Assembly (NCBI GenBank): GCA_014925825.1
Contig: JACGCK010000014.1
Coordinates: 310,001 to 374,000 of the forward strand
Length of the DNA: 64,000 nt
Source: Pholiota molesta
Lineage: Eukaryota > Basidiomycota > Agaricomycetes > Agaricales > Strophariaceae
Direction: 5' to 3'
Each line of letters begins with the position of its first letter. Position 1 is the stretch's first letter. The notes below the pieces were generated by a model. That model saw only the letters and a list, made by a program, of their open reading frames with translations, was not told the origin of the DNA and did no database searches. The translations under genes and the position numbers were made by a program. This document shows, piece by piece, positions 32,341 to 44,893 of this stretch.

Positions 32341-35117
32341 AATCCGGGCATGGATTGGTGGCATTCTCCCCCTCCCCCTCATGTTGGAAATTCATTTCCT
32401 CCCTCAATTCCTATCCAATTGCTTCGTTCTTTTTTTTAATATTCAATATAAATATGGTACTATGCGCCTATAGCACTTATACGCCACTATAATACATGCA
32501 GCATTTGTTATTTCGATATCTCTGTATTTTGGACATTGCATTTGGGGTTTTCACTGTATTTATGATGCTTATTGGCACATATAGAGCGGTGGAAAGCTAG
32601 AGGTAAGTACCTAGTACAATTCCTGGTAGTTTAGAAGTTACCTGAGTACTGTCCTATAGCTCCACACCCATAAAGAGAGACATTACTGGATATCCTCTTT
32701 GATAAATCCATATCTCAGCCAATACTGTAGCTATAGCCAAGTTCAAGCATCCATTAGAGTATTAGACATGTCTTCTTTCGTTTTGCCACTCAACAATTCT
32801 CTTCTCAATGCATTTCATTGGCCATATGACAAGAATGGTTAAATATAGCAGAAATAGAGGTATTCTGCCTATAGCAATTCACATAACCATTTTAAAATTC
32901 TGTAGAGCTGGGTTATTATAGCTCTCATCGATATCTACAATTAGAGATAGGCCGGAAAGAATTAGAGTGAGTGAGTGGAAAGATATGGTGGAAACATTCA
33001 AAAGAACATGAGTTAAACAGAGGTCTATCATAGTTATATAGATACTCTTGATCTAGTCCGATGTTTTGACTAGTACTTCCACACTATCTTTCCACTCACT
33101 TACTCCATTTTCTTGGGGCCTATCTGTAATTGAAGGTATTGATGAGAGCTATAATATCCTAGCTTTACAGAATTTTAGAGTGCTTCTGTGAATTTTTATA
33201 GGCAGAATACCTCTATTTCTGCTATATTTAACCATTCTGGTAATATGGCTAATAAAATGCAATAAGAACACAATTGTTGAGTAACAGAACTAAAGAAGAC
33301 ATGTTTATTATTCTAATGGATTTTTAAACTTGGATATAGCTATAGTATTGGTTGAGATATGGATTTATCAAGGAGGATGTGCAGAAACCCCCTCTTTATG
33401 AGTGTAGAGCTATAGGGCAGTATCCAGCCAGCTTTTCAACTACCAGGAATGGTAGTGGGTATTTACCTCTAGCTTTTCACCGCTTTATATGTTCCAATAA
33501 CCATCATAAATACAGTGAAAACCCCAAATGCAGTGTCCCAAATATAGAAATATCGAAATAACAAATGATACATGCATTATAGTAATACATAAGTGGTATA
33601 GACATATAGTACCCTACTTATATTATATATTCAAAAAAAGAACGAAGCAATTGGATAGGAATTGAGGGAGGAACAGAATTTCCAATATGAGGGGGAGGGG
33701 GAGAGTGCCACCATTTCATGCCCGGATTGGGTGAGGCTGTGCTCGGCTATGCTAAAAATAGCATCTGCCAGCCAGCAAAGCAATATCCTGGCCATCCCCC
33801 ATGCCCAGTTCAGTGCCTTCCCAGCCTCTGATTGCTATAATCAGTGTGTCATTAAATCCAGTAAAATCAGGAGAATCCAACCCACCTAAGCGTATTGTGG
33901 TGTGATTTGCGGTTAATGTTCTATATTAAAACAATTATTTCCTTTATAGGGCCTCATAAAAATGTCCAATCAAGACGAGTAGGGTACCATTGGAAAGGTC
34001 TGCTATTAACCTATTTTATGGTATAATATGCGTGCCAATCGTGAACGCGTAGCCGGCGCTAATGCGGTGCGAGCGTAAATATATCCGGAGCGTTCTACGG
34101 AGCGAGAAACGGATGTAAAATTATGATCAAGGACGCGTTCGAAGCGCGCATTCAATACCTACAGACCAAAATTGTAATCATAGAAAACGACCGGGCGGTT
34201 GTTGAGGAAAACAGCCATCAATGTGTGCGCTTAGGGCCTGAACCAATGATGCTATTAATATGAATCTTTCACAGGTGGATTTAGAATTTAATTCCGCATC
34301 TTTCGGTATAATATGGTCCCAGTGGGTCCCATATAGGGTGCACCAGCTACCCAGGTGCATTCCTAATAATATTGGGCAAATGCTATTTTAGGTATTTCCC
34401 ACCCCTAGGAGGGTCCCTGCCTCATTTGCAGTCATGTGTGGTCATGTGGTTAGGTACCAGGTCATGTGTTTGGCTCTTGATGGCATGTTTGATGGGCCAA
34501 TGAGCAGAAAGTACCAAAATGGGACAATCATCCTAATGTGGCCAGTTGATGGTGGGAAATGATGGGAAAAACAGCTTACAAATTTGTCATTCTGCTTTTG
34601 GAAAAATTTTGATGGTTTCCTTTTTGGGATGACCCTGACAACAGTGACGAGCACTGCTCGACACTGTTGAGCACAGTGAGCAGCAGTGGCAGCAGCAGTG
34701 AGCAGTAGCACTGCCACTGGTGACGAGCAGAAAGCACCAGGAAAGGGCAGAAAATATTCAATCCCAGCTAGGTGGGGTGGCTGCGCACCTGAGTTACCAT
34801 CCTGGATGCACTTTCTTTCCTGGGCAACTTCCACTATTTCATGTAGAATATTAACAGACAAGGCTGGGACAAGGACGGGGGCCGTGAACGAACGAGACAC
34901 GGCGGTGCAGTCGAGCAAGAAAGCCGGCCCACATCCCTCGTTGGAGGGGAGGGGCACACGGCATAGGCGCTGCCGAGTCAGGGAGCCGACCCATCTCTCG
35001 TTGGAGAGGAGGGTCGCACGGCGAGGTGGTGGTGGTGGTGGTGGTGATTGACAAGGGAGAGGGATAGTCGAGGGGTGGTGGCAGCGGCGGCGAGCGTGGT
35101 GAGGAGAGCAAGCTGAG
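32341..35117. repeat. Large palindrome: inner left arm, centre and first right arm
   Basis: 32341-32930 (continuing the left arm broken at 26391) is repeated inverted at 33170-33720, around a centre near 33050 that contains AGTGAGTGGAAAGATA and its complement. From 33720 to 34860 the sequence is the inverse of 26391-25235, diverged by point changes. Removing the YR element gives arms of about 1.8 kb. No coding function is apparent. Confidence 0.75.
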
Positions 35118-35821
35118 ATCAACCAAGATTTGGTTGATTTCAGCTTTCAAGCTCCGCCTGAAACGACCGGCGAATGTATTGCCGGTCGTTTCGCCATCGT
35201 CGAGGACGCTGTTTGCGACGTCTATAGCTCTTAATGGCGCGTTTTTGAGCTGTGGAACAATAGTTCCTTAGCATGAATACTATTATATTTAAGATTTGTT
35301 AAATTTGGGTAAGATTTGAGCTTGCAATAAGCAAAATCGTGAACGCGTGGTGATTTTCGGATTGACACTGAAACTTTTCGAATGAAGATTAATTTTTTAT
35401 AAGAGATCTACGTTAGAGACATAGCTAAAAATTGTATGAATGAAAGCTCAGGTATATTCAGAACAGTTTCCCAATAGTTTTCTGGCAGAAAATGAAATTT
35501 TATGAACTCATACATGGAATCTACGAAAGATCGCTCAACTATGTGTTGAATTTCTGAAACTCATCTTGTCTCAAACTGAACAATGTAAGTATTGAGTCAT
35601 TTACCTTCAAATATATAGACCGGAGCTATCTTAAAGACCATTGAATTGATTCTACATGCGTTCTAGATAGTTACCTTACACATATATTGCAATCTGACGT
35701 CGTCCGAGACGCCGTAGATGACGAGCAGCAAGTTCGAAGATGCCGGGCCGTATGTCCGAGCCAATCGGGTTCGTCACGGAAATCCCCGGCATCGCGATCA
35801 ACCATGTTCAACATGGTTGAT
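35118..35821. mobile_element. 0.7-kb unit bounded by two short palindromes
   Basis: The left edge is ATCAACCAA-gat-TTGGTTGAT (35118-35138) and the right edge is ATCAACCATGTT-c-AACATGGTTGAT (35797-35821). Flanking sequences are themselves inverted: GTTGGAGGGGAGGGGCACAC (about 34938) against GTGTGCCCCTCCCCTCCAAC (about 35905). It also holds GACCGGC...GCCGGTC (35165-35190). It could be a small transposon with hairpin ends or the centre of a larger palindrome; no ORF is supported. Confidence 0.4.
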
Positions 35822-36279
35822 CTCTCTTTTCAACCACCACCCCATCCTCCTCCGCCGCCCTCCACTCTCCACCGCTCTTCCCTCCCCGCCGCCTCACACA
35901 GCCGTGTGCCCCTCCCCTCCAACGAGGGATGTGGGCCGGCTCTCCCGCCTGACACACCACGGATGCGCGAACGCCCCCAACGACGACATCACCACGTCCC
36001 CCCTCTTTTCGCCGTGCGCCCTTCCCCTCCAACGAGGGATGTGGGCCGCCTCGTAGGTTTGGGGCCGCCATCGACGGTCACGCCACCACCAGCCGTCCTC
36101 CTTCTACCAGCCGCCCTCCTTCCACCAGCCGCCTTCCTTCCACCATCCACCCTCCCAGTCACGCCCTCATATGCCCCTCGTCTCCCACAAGCGACATAGG
36201 CCGGCTCCGTGTCCACCCCGTCACCCGTGCTTCGCATACGCACACCGCCATCGACATCCACCGTCGACGCGCACGGCGG

Positions 36280-36692
36280 ACTGCCAGCCAACACGAACGG
36301 CTGCTAGCGAGCACGAAACGCGGCCAGCGAGCGCCACGGACGGGCAGCGAGCACCAGGGATGGGCAGCGAGCACCAGGGATGGCGAGCCAGCGAGCGCGG
36401 CGGAAGGGCAGCGACCCAGAGAGCACCGCCGACGGGCAGCGAGCACAAGGGACGGCGAGCCAGCGAGCGCGGAGGACGGGCAGCGAGCCAGCGAGCGCCA
36501 CAGACGGGCAGCGAGTGCGGCGGATGGGCAGCGAGTGTGGCGAATGGGCGGCGAGCACCACGGACGGCTACCCAGCGAGTGCGGCGGACATGCATCGAGC
36601 ACGAAACACGGTCAGCGAGCACGGACGGCGGCCAGGGAGTACCGCGGACGGGCAGCGAGCCAGCGAGCGCCACGGACGGGCAGCGAGCACCA
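36280..36692. repeat. Minisatellite with CAGCGAGC core, left part
   Basis: Imperfect units of about 18-22 bp such as GGGCAGCGAGCACCACGGAC. The array resumes at 38683-38830 on the far side of an inserted palindrome arm. Open frames through it on both strands are repeat by-products. Confidence 0.8.
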
Positions 36693-38682
36693 AGCTAGGA
36701 TATTATAGCTCTCATCAATACCTTCAATTACAGATAGGCCCCAAGAAAATGGAGTAAGTGAGTGGAAAGATAGTGTGGAAGTACTAGTCAAAACATCGGA
36801 CTAGATCAAGAGTATCTATATAACTATGATAGACCTTTGTTTAACTCATGTTCTTTTGAATGTTTCCACCATATCTTTCCACTCACTCACTCTAATTCTT
36901 CTCAGCCTATCTTGAATCGTAGGTATGGATGAGAGCTATAATATCCTAGCTCTACAGAATTTTAGAGTGCTTATGTGAATTGCTATAGGCCAAATACCTC
37001 TATTTCTGCTATATTTAACCATTCTTGTCATATGGCCAATGAAAGGCATTGAGAAGAGGATTGTTGAGTGGCAGAACAAAAGAAGACATGTCTAATACTC
37101 TAATGGTTGCTTGAACTTGGTTATAGCTACAGTATTGGCTGAGATATGGATTTATCAAAGAGGATATACAGTAATGTCTCTCTTTATGGGTGTGGAGCTA
37201 TAGGACAGTATTCAGGTAGCTTCAAAACTACCAGGAATTGTACTAGGTACTTACCTCTAGCTTTCCACCGCTCTATATGTCCCAATAAGCATCATAAATA
37301 CAGTGAAAACCCCAAATGCAATGTCCAAAATACAGAGATATCGAAATGACAAATGCTGCATGTATTATAGTGGCGTATAAGTGCTATAGGCACATTGTAC
37401 CATATTTATATTGAATATTAAAAAAGAGAACAAAGCAATTGGATAGGAATTGAGGGAGGAAATGAATTTCCAATATGAGGGGGAGGGGGAGAGTGCCACC
37501 AATCCATGCCCGGATTGGGTGAGGCCGCGCTCGGCAGCGCTAAAAATAGCATCTTCCAGCCAGCAAAGCAATATCCTGGCCATCCCCATGTCCAGTTCAG
37601 TGCCTTCCCGGCATCTGATCCCTATAATCAAGGGCTCATTAAATCCGGTAAATTCAGGAGAATCCAACGCACCTACGCGCGTTCCGGCGCATTTAGCGGT
37701 TAATATTCTATTTACAAACAACCATTTCCTTTATAGGTCCTCAGAGAGTTGCTCAATCAGCACGAGTAGGGTACCGTTAGAAAGGTGTTTTATTAACCTA
37801 TTTTATGATATAATATGCGCGCGAATTATGGAACCGTAGCCGGCGCTAATGCGGTGCGAGCGCAAATATATCCGGAGCGTTTTACGGAGCGAGGAACGGA
37901 CGGAAAATTATGTTCAAGTACGCGTTAGAAGCGCGCGTTTGATACCTATAGAAAGCTGCTTTGATTATGGAAAACGACCCAGCGGTTGCGGAGGAAAGCA
38001 GCCATCAATGTGTGCGCTTATTTCTCCCAAATAGTAATTCGCTTCTAGGGCCTGAACCAATAAAGCTATCCATATGATTTTTTCACAGGTGGATTTAGAA
38101 TTTAATTCCGCATCTTTCGGTATAATATGGTCTCAGTGGGTCCTATATAGGGTGCACCAGCTACCCAGGTGCATTTCCAATAATATTGGGAAAATGCTAT
38201 TTTAGGCATTTCCCACCCCTAGGAGGGTCCCTGCCTCATTTGCAGTCATGTGTGGTCATGTGATTAGGTAGCAGGTCATGTGTTTGGCCCTTGATGGCAT
38301 ATTTGATGGGCCAATGAGCAGAAAGTACCAAAAATGGGCCAAATCTAATCATAGATAAGCAAGTGCTGACAAATGATGCAGAAAAAAAGCGAATCTAATC
38401 AGGTTTTCTTCTTTTGGAAAAAATTGATTGCTTCCTTTTTGGGACGACCCTGACAACGGTGTCAAGCACTGTTCGACACCGTTGAGCACAGTGAGCAGCA
38501 GTGAACACATGGTGAGCAGCAATATTGGCACTGGTGACCACTGGCTTAGGGCAGAGATATTCAAAGTCAGTTAGGTGGGGTGGCTGCGCACCTGAGTTAC
38601 CATCCTGGATGCACTTTCTTTCCTGGGCAACTTGCCATGTCCCATGCATGATATCAACAGACACTGGTGGGTCAGCGAGCAC
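36693..38682 (-). repeat. Second copy of palindrome centre plus right arm, lying inside the minisatellite
   Basis: 36700-36955 contains the palindrome centre with inverted ends (GCTAGGATATTATAGCTCTC and its complement). 36955-38670 is the inverse of 25235-26391 plus 32341-32930 and closer to it than the first right arm. Both flanks are the CAGCGAGC minisatellite, so this arm entered, or recombined into, the array. Confidence 0.75.
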
Positions 38683-38830
38683 GGACGGCGGCCAGGGAGT
38701 ACCGCGGACGGCCAGCGAGCACCATGGACGGCTAGCGAGCCCCACGGATGGCGAGCCAGCGAGCGCGGCGGACGGGCAGCGAGCACGAAACCCGGCCAGC
38801 TAGCACGAACGGCGGCACTGAGTACTACAG
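38683..38830. repeat. Minisatellite with CAGCGAGC core, right part
   Basis: Continues the array of 36280-36692 with units such as CAGCGAGCACCATGGACGGC; it decays into GGCGGCAAGGGCGGCAGCC repeats towards 38890. Confidence 0.75.
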
Positions 38831-38839
38831 ACGGGCGGA

Positions 38840-39119
38840 CGGTGGGGGCAACGGACGGCGAGGGCGGCAAGGGCGGCAGCCACGGATGGGGGCAGGAGAG
38901 GACGAGCAAATGCTCGTCCTCTCTCCGTTCTTCTCTCTCTTTCCCCTTATATTTAGTATATTCCATGTAGTAGTACAATAACCAATGAAACAATTGTCAC
39001 ATATTCAAGAAAATCACAGGAAACGCAGGAAAAGCGATGGAGAACGCGAGTAGACGCCCGCGCCTCGTAGCCGAGAAAGTCTAAAATTAGGTTCTGGAAG
39101 TGCTGCCCGCTAAATATAG
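38840..39119. other. Unique segment of the 15.8-kb element, right side
   Basis: Decaying G-rich repeats, then AT-rich sequence without a clear counterpart in the left half. No gene is supported. Confidence 0.4.
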
Positions 39120-39577
39120 AACGTCATCCATAAGCCCCCTGCTGAATCCACCCTTTCCCGCCCTCCCCGAAGCGCGGAAACAGGTGCATTAGGTCCGTAC
39201 ATTATTTATATACATGCCGCTCTTTTTTCCCGCTCAAAAACGCACCCAACGCCGCCCTACAGCGAGCGCGACCCCCCGAGCATCAAATCCTGCATTGTTT
39301 ACGTGTGTTAGGCTACAGCCCCAAGCGCGCGCCCCGCCCCCGCCCCACCCACGGTGCCCTACCCATCCGTAGCCACCCCGCCACCCCCCACGGCATCCTC
39401 GGCACTAAATGAGACCACCCGCTCACCCACATGTGACCTACAGCCCCTCCCGCCTCCCCCTACAGTCCCAGCCAATCGCGTGCCTCTAAACACCCTCTGG
39501 ATAACTACCGGTGGTGATCAATGAAGGCCAATGGGTAACTACCACTAGCTGATATATGAAAGTAGCGTCTACAGGTG
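39120..39577 (-). repeat. Right terminal inverted repeat of the 15.8-kb element
   Basis: Inverse of 23813-24270; ends GTAGCGTCTACAGGTG next to the target duplication AGAGAGA. Confidence 0.85.
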
Positions 39578-39584
39578 AGAGAGA

Positions 39585-39987
39585 AGCGTCCCGTAGAGCT
39601 GAGAAGATAGCACGAACATCTTTTTCGTGCTGTTCCACATTCTCAGACCAAATGACGATATCGTCCAGGTAAATGTGGCAAATTTTGCCCAAGAACTTGT
39701 GTAAGGCCTTGGTAACACGACGTTGATGAATAGCAGGAGCGTTCTTCAAACCCATTGGCATCACGAGCCATTCGTACAACCCAAATGGTGTATTGACCGC
39801 AGTAAGGTGGATGTCATCTGGATGCATAGGAGTTTGGAAAAAGGAATTCGTCATGTCTATGACGGTCCAAATCTTCCCCTTAGCACAGTCGTTCAATATA
39901 TTGTCGACCCTAGGCAAAGGGTGAACATCTGTTACAGTGTTAGCATTTAACTGACGGTAATCGTTTACCCAGCGAGGGAGAACATTT
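39585..39987 (-). pseudogene. Gypsy pol, middle part: RT core
   Basis: Continues the RT from the hAT junction: NVLPRWVNDYRQLNANT, PRVDNILNDCAKGKIW, VIDMTNSFFQTPMHPDD, GLYEWLVMPMGLKNAPA, IYLDDIVIWSENVEQHEKD and IFSALRDASL, ending at the 15.8-kb insertion. The catalytic YLDD is intact. This piece is broken only by the two flanking insertions. Confidence 0.9.
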
Positions 39988-40159
39988 GGATCCGCTAGTG
40001 ATGTTATGGTTTGGCCTGGAAGCCAGGAGCCAGGCCAAACCAGCCCTTAAAAGCCAGGCCAAAGCCAGGCCATACACTTGGCTTACATTGGCCTGTGGCT
40101 CTGGCTTCAATTTCTCTAAGCCAGAAGCCATGGCCTAAGCCACGGCTTTTGCGCCCCGG

Positions 40160-41228
40160 GCCGATGACCCCCGCAGGTCACGTGATTGTTGATCGCAAGA
40201 ACTCGTTGATTCACATCTGTCACTTCGTGAGAGATGGAAGCCCTTTATTCTTTCTTCTCAACCACCACCAGCTCACACCCTCTGCCCTCTGCCCACACTC
40301 CCAGACGTCCCATCCCCGCAATGTCTACGGCCACCGCCAGCGCGATGTCTACTACAGCCAACCGGATTCGATAGGATTAGCGCGCGGCTGCGGGCTGCGG
40401 GCTGTGACCGTCGACCGACGCCATGCGAACATCGGACTCGTAACGCGCAGCAAGATGGTGAGGCCGCCGCCATCGTCATGGTTTGGTGATTTGTCTAGGA
40501 CTCCGTGGCTTGGGACTTGTTGGGGTAGGAAGGCATAGGATGTTGTCGGCGGGCGTAAGTTCTAATTCATTCGATCTTTATTACCCATATCTAATCTGCT
40601 TCGTCTTTGGGTAGGGCACAGGGACGTACTTGGAACCGTACAACCCCCTAGATGCCGTCTCAGCCGACGCTCCGTACGCACAGCGCATGTAACCGGCGTC
40701 AAACGCGCTGCGGAGCATCCAGCATCGAACGCGCCCTCCCGAGCGAAGGCGATCCGTCGTCGTCCTTCGCAATCGCGGCAATCTGGAAATCGACAGCCAG
40801 AGGGTCCAGCTCGTTGTTGTCGTCGATGGGCGCCGCCTGCTGGCAGTGAGTTTTCAAGTTGTTTTCAGTATGAGGTACTCACTTTAAACCTTACAACCCC
40901 GCGCCAGCGTGCTATTTCTCAACTTCGTCAACATTGTAGGAGCTTGGCACGTCCGCAGGAGCTCAGTATGATCTACTACAGCATAATATCTGACACCACA
41001 TGTTAACGAGGGGAGGTGCCCATTGCTTAACAGCGCTGATCGCCCAATGATCGCCCAGCTCGCAATCAAGTTGATATATACATACACAAATAAATATAAT
41101 TTTTTTAAAACCTCATACTCCTCCGAAGCAGCCCGAACTACGCTTGCCTCTGGGAACTGGAACTCCCTGGAAATCCTTGGTGCTATATCATTCCACAGGT
41201 ACCGCGGACCCCGTCGGGAACTTGGACC
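40160..41228. other. 5' region of the hAT element
   Basis: The subterminal repeat zone ends at about 40160. Between it and the transposase ATG no second gene is convincing; short frames (e.g. 40652-40849) have no motif. It may contain a leader with introns. Confidence 0.35.
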
Positions 41229-44200
41229 ATGTCAAATCGTCCTAATCGGACAATCAACCCCGCATCAAAGCTACGGGATGTCAACAACACTGAACGACCA
41301 GCCCTCTCTTTCCATCGCCGCCCTACTGATACCGAGGCTGTGGAACGCACTCCAGAAAACGGTATGTAACATATCTATTCAATGATTGCTAGTTATTAAT
41401 AAGTGATCAGCTGCTGTCTCGACACCCACCAATACTTCAGTTGCTGCTGACGTGAATTCTGTAACCTCAGATGAGCCGGCTGCTGGTTCAAATACCAACA
41501 AACGCCCTTCAAACGAATCCCTCTCGGAAAATGAAGATCTCAATTACACACCAGACCCAATACAAGTAGAAGACTCGGACGAGGTAGGCGTAGCACCTCA
41601 GATGGCAAAGCGAACCAAAAAAAGAGCACGAAAAAGTCAAGGTATGTATCAATACTTATGCGATCGTTAGGCTACTACTCAACCTGAACTCCCTGTAACA
41701 GATTCCAGATCTACCGTCGATGCGAATGGGATGCACGATGATGTGACGGTCATCGAGATCGATGACGATGAGCAACCTACAAGAAAGAACAAGTCCAATC
41801 CAACCGCCGACGTGAAGCACTTTTTCGAGGCCGTTCCGGGCGCTCAGCCCAATATTCCAAGTAATCGCAGTACATGCCTTACTTGCCAGTATGTTTTTAG
41901 TCCAGATTACCATCGATCGTTCACTAATCAGTATGATTATTAGATCGGGAAAAGATTGCGTCAAGCGGGATAAAACTGTCTTGTCCGATACTTCAACGAT
42001 GCGACACCATTTGGAGTTTTTACATAGCGTATGAATTAAATCATACATTTACCATCATGCATACTGACACGACACATTAGAGCGTTTATCGTAAATGGGC
42101 AAAAGAAAACCACTTTCTTTCCATGCTTCCAAAGGATTCGAGCGCGCGTCGTGTAGCTGAACAAGAAGCACTGAAGCAAACTTCCGTCAACGACCATTTC
42201 ACGGTTCAAAAGCCAGAAGACAAGCCAATAGCCTACAGCGACGAATTTTTCAAGGAGGCGGCTCTTCAATGGTTGATCGAGACGGATCAGGTGAGCTGAA
42301 AACATTTCTGTACTAGACCGTAGGCGAATCATCTAACCTATTGAATTAGCCGATCCACGCCCTCGAGAATAAGGCATTTCGCGCAATGATCCAAATCGCC
42401 GCGCGAGCTACCCGATCTGTCCACGTCCCCAATCGATACCAAACAAGAGCCGCAATCATCAACACGTTCAAAAAACAAATGAAGGCACTGAAGGACCGTC
42501 TTAATGTATGTGTATTGATGTTTATCTCACCTTCTCGAATCTCATTGTTGACATTATATATATTACACAGAGCGGCGCTGTTTCTGGAGGAATAAGCCTT
42601 ACCTGCGATGCCTGGCAGGCCTCAAACACCGATGGATATTTCGCCGTAACTGCACACTGGATTGAAGAACGCAGTCCGAAGACATGGAAACTCGAAAGCG
42701 CCATTATCGGATTCACGCAGATGAACACGGCGCACGATGGGGTTCGCCTTGGACAGGCATTATTCAAAGTTTGTGATCGCCTTGGTATTGTCGAGAAGGT
42801 TCGTTTTATATCTCTTCGCACGTTAATTATTATTCTATAAACTGATTTCAACATTAGATTAGCCATGTAACATCTGACAACGCGGCAAATAACATCACGA
42901 TGATGGAAGAATTCGCGAGACTTTACGAGGAAAAAACCGGCGCCCATTTGATGTAAAAAAGCGACACATCCGGTATGTTATTGCTTGATCTTTGAGATGC
43001 AATGCACTGATATAAGATATAAAGATGTCTCGCACATATTATCAATCTCGCGACGCAAGCTCTCATCTCAACACGAAGTAAAAGCAAGTACTTCAACCCC
43101 CACTCCGATGAAGAACACATGCCCGATGTCAATGGCGTGAACCGTGATGAGGTTGGGCTTGTCCGAGCTATATGCGTCAAGGTAACATCTCTAATCCTCT
43201 GCTTCCGTGAGCGTATGTTAACTTGTCCTTATATGTATAGGCCCGTTCGTCGTCTCAACGCAAGGAGCTATTCAAGATAGTCCAAAAGCGTGAAGGCCTT
43301 TCGCTCGTCCTTCAGCTTCTTCTCGATATGAAGGTTCGATGGAGTTCAACCTATGTAATGCTCAATCGAGCCGAGTCACGCAAGACTGTATGTATATCTT
43401 TATTGACCCTGTTTTCGATGGAAAGTGACAAATCTATTAGGCCGTAAATGCTTTCGTACTCGACCTTGCATATCGAGAACCCAATTTAGAGAAGTGGAGC
43501 AAGATTATGGATCTCCGGCTGACAGACGAAGAGTGGGAGCGAGTAAGTACGTTTTGTGATTTACTCGGGGTACGTGTTTCTTCTTTTTTAGTATATAAAC
43601 ATAAATTGACGCCGAAATTTGTAGTTCGCAGATCAGGCTCAACAAGCGTTCTCCGCGGCAAAATTTCCAACATTGTACAATGCCTTACCGGCTGTTGAAG
43701 TTCTCTATGCTGCTTGGGACAAGCGCCAAGGACCGGGTGCACGAGAGAAGTATCGACCGTTTCGCGAGGCTATTGCGGCCGCAAACGAAAAGCTCGACCA
43801 GTATTACCACAAGACGGCAGAGTCGGATGCTCATATCTTGGCTATGGGTTAGTCTATCACTTGTCTTCTTTGTTATATGTTTAGCTAACTAATCTTCGAG
43901 TAGCATTGCACCCAGGACGGAAGATGGCACATTTCCGAAAACATTGGGATGCTGATTTAGAAGACGACGTTCTTCAGCTTCTCAAAGATAAGGTATGTAT
44001 TCTAGTACGCTCGTAGCGCGATCTATAAACTTATATTCTCTAGTTTGACGAGCGATTCAAAGAACTCCATACGCTGCAGGCTACAACCACATTGCGCCCA
44101 ATAAGAAGAACTCCGAGTGAAGGACTACTCCGTCGACGGGCTGTAGACTCGGACTCAGAAGACGACAACACTGTTGACTCGCAAGAGTCTGCAGACCCAT

Positions 44201-44685
44201 GTCTTGCTGAGTTCGAGCGCTACATCAATACGGTCGAAGCTATTGATGCAGATGTAAACGTGGTTGAATGGTGGGGGTACGTCAACTATTTGTGGCTTTT
44301 TATTGCGCATACTAATAAAGTGTCATAGTTTAATGCTCACCGCTACCCGACTTGGGCATCGCTTGCCAGAGATTATCTCGCCATTATGGCATCTTCGGTT
44401 TCCAGCGAGCGCTCATTTTCTTCCGCAGGGATTACAATCAGTAAGCGCCGCAATCGGTTGAAGGGGGACATCGTAGAGGCTTTGCAATGCCTTAAGTGCT
44501 TATATCATAATGATCTGATTTTCCGCGAGGTTTTAACATCTGCTGAGGTTGAAAAGGAGATGGACTTACTGGAAGAGACATTAGATAAAGCTGCGACATC
44601 GTTTGAAGCCCAGGATGCGCTTTCATGGGATAAAATTATTGTAGATGCTGATGGTGATGATAGCGACGTCGAACTATTAGAATAA
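41229..44685 (+). CDS. hAT-family transposase (BED zinc finger, RNase H-like core, hATC dimerisation region)
   Basis: Fifteen exons can be placed: 41229-41361, 41411-41641, 41702-41888, 41944-42028, 42081-42290, 42350-42505, 42571-42798, 42858-42972, 43025-43181, 43241-43387, 43441-43569, 43625-43847, 43904-43992, 44044-44276 and 44329-44685. The N-terminus is disordered and acidic. A BED-like finger is built across an intron (CLTCQ with HHLEFLH). The core contains GGISLTCDAWQASNTDGYF, VTSDNAANN and CLAHIINLATQAL. The C-terminus has VEWWG, YPTWASLARDYLAI and SSVSSERSFSSAG. Two places break the frame by one base at homopolymers: TTT at 42947-42949 (a fourth T would give HFDVKKRHIR) and GGGGG at 44273-44277 (a sixth G would give WWG before FNAHRYP). 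These are mutations or sequence errors. Confidence 0.85.
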
Positions 44686-44893
44686 TATATATATATTTAT
44701 ATCTTATCTTATCTAGATCTATCACGTGCTATATTTGGCTGATAGGCCATGGCCTAAGCCAGGCCAAGCCAAGGCCAGGCCCAGGCCAAACAATTTGGCT
44801 CTGGCTTGGAATAAGTCAAGCCAAGGCCATGAAAAGCCAGGCCAAAGCCATGGTTTCCAGGCCAAGCCAAGCCATAACATCACTAGGATCCGC

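Larger units (their letters stand above)
23813..39577. mobile_element. 15.8-kb element with about 450-bp terminal inverted repeats
   Basis: The left end begins CAGCCATAGACGCTATTTTC and the right end, reverse-complemented, begins CACCTGTAGACGCTACTTTC. Similarity continues inward for about 450 bp (23813-24270 against 39577-39120). The gypsy pol frame is restored by removing it with one copy of AGAGAGA (23806-23812, 39578-39584), giving DASLYVNEKKT. I find no transposase of its own. Inside are palindromes with arms of about 1.8 kb, extra copies of one arm, minisatellites, and the YR retrotransposon. The superfamily is not identified; a 7-bp TSD within a GA repeat is ambiguous by a base or two. 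Confidence 0.75.
39996..44885 (+). mobile_element. hAT DNA transposon, autonomous type
   Basis: Terminal repeats TAGTGATGTTATGG on both ends are followed by subterminal GGCCTGGCTT-type repeats and flanked by the 8-bp duplication GGATCCGC (39988-39995 and 44886-44893). It sits in the gypsy RT frame between the ADP and N codons of PKADPNVLP, and the frame is restored on removal. It contains a multi-exon hAT transposase on the plus strand. Length is 4890 bp. Confidence 0.95.

Noticed and set aside
36159..36698. Frames of 85-175 codons on both strands with repeated SERGGRA-like units
   Set aside because: They are direct translations of the CAGCGAGC minisatellite.
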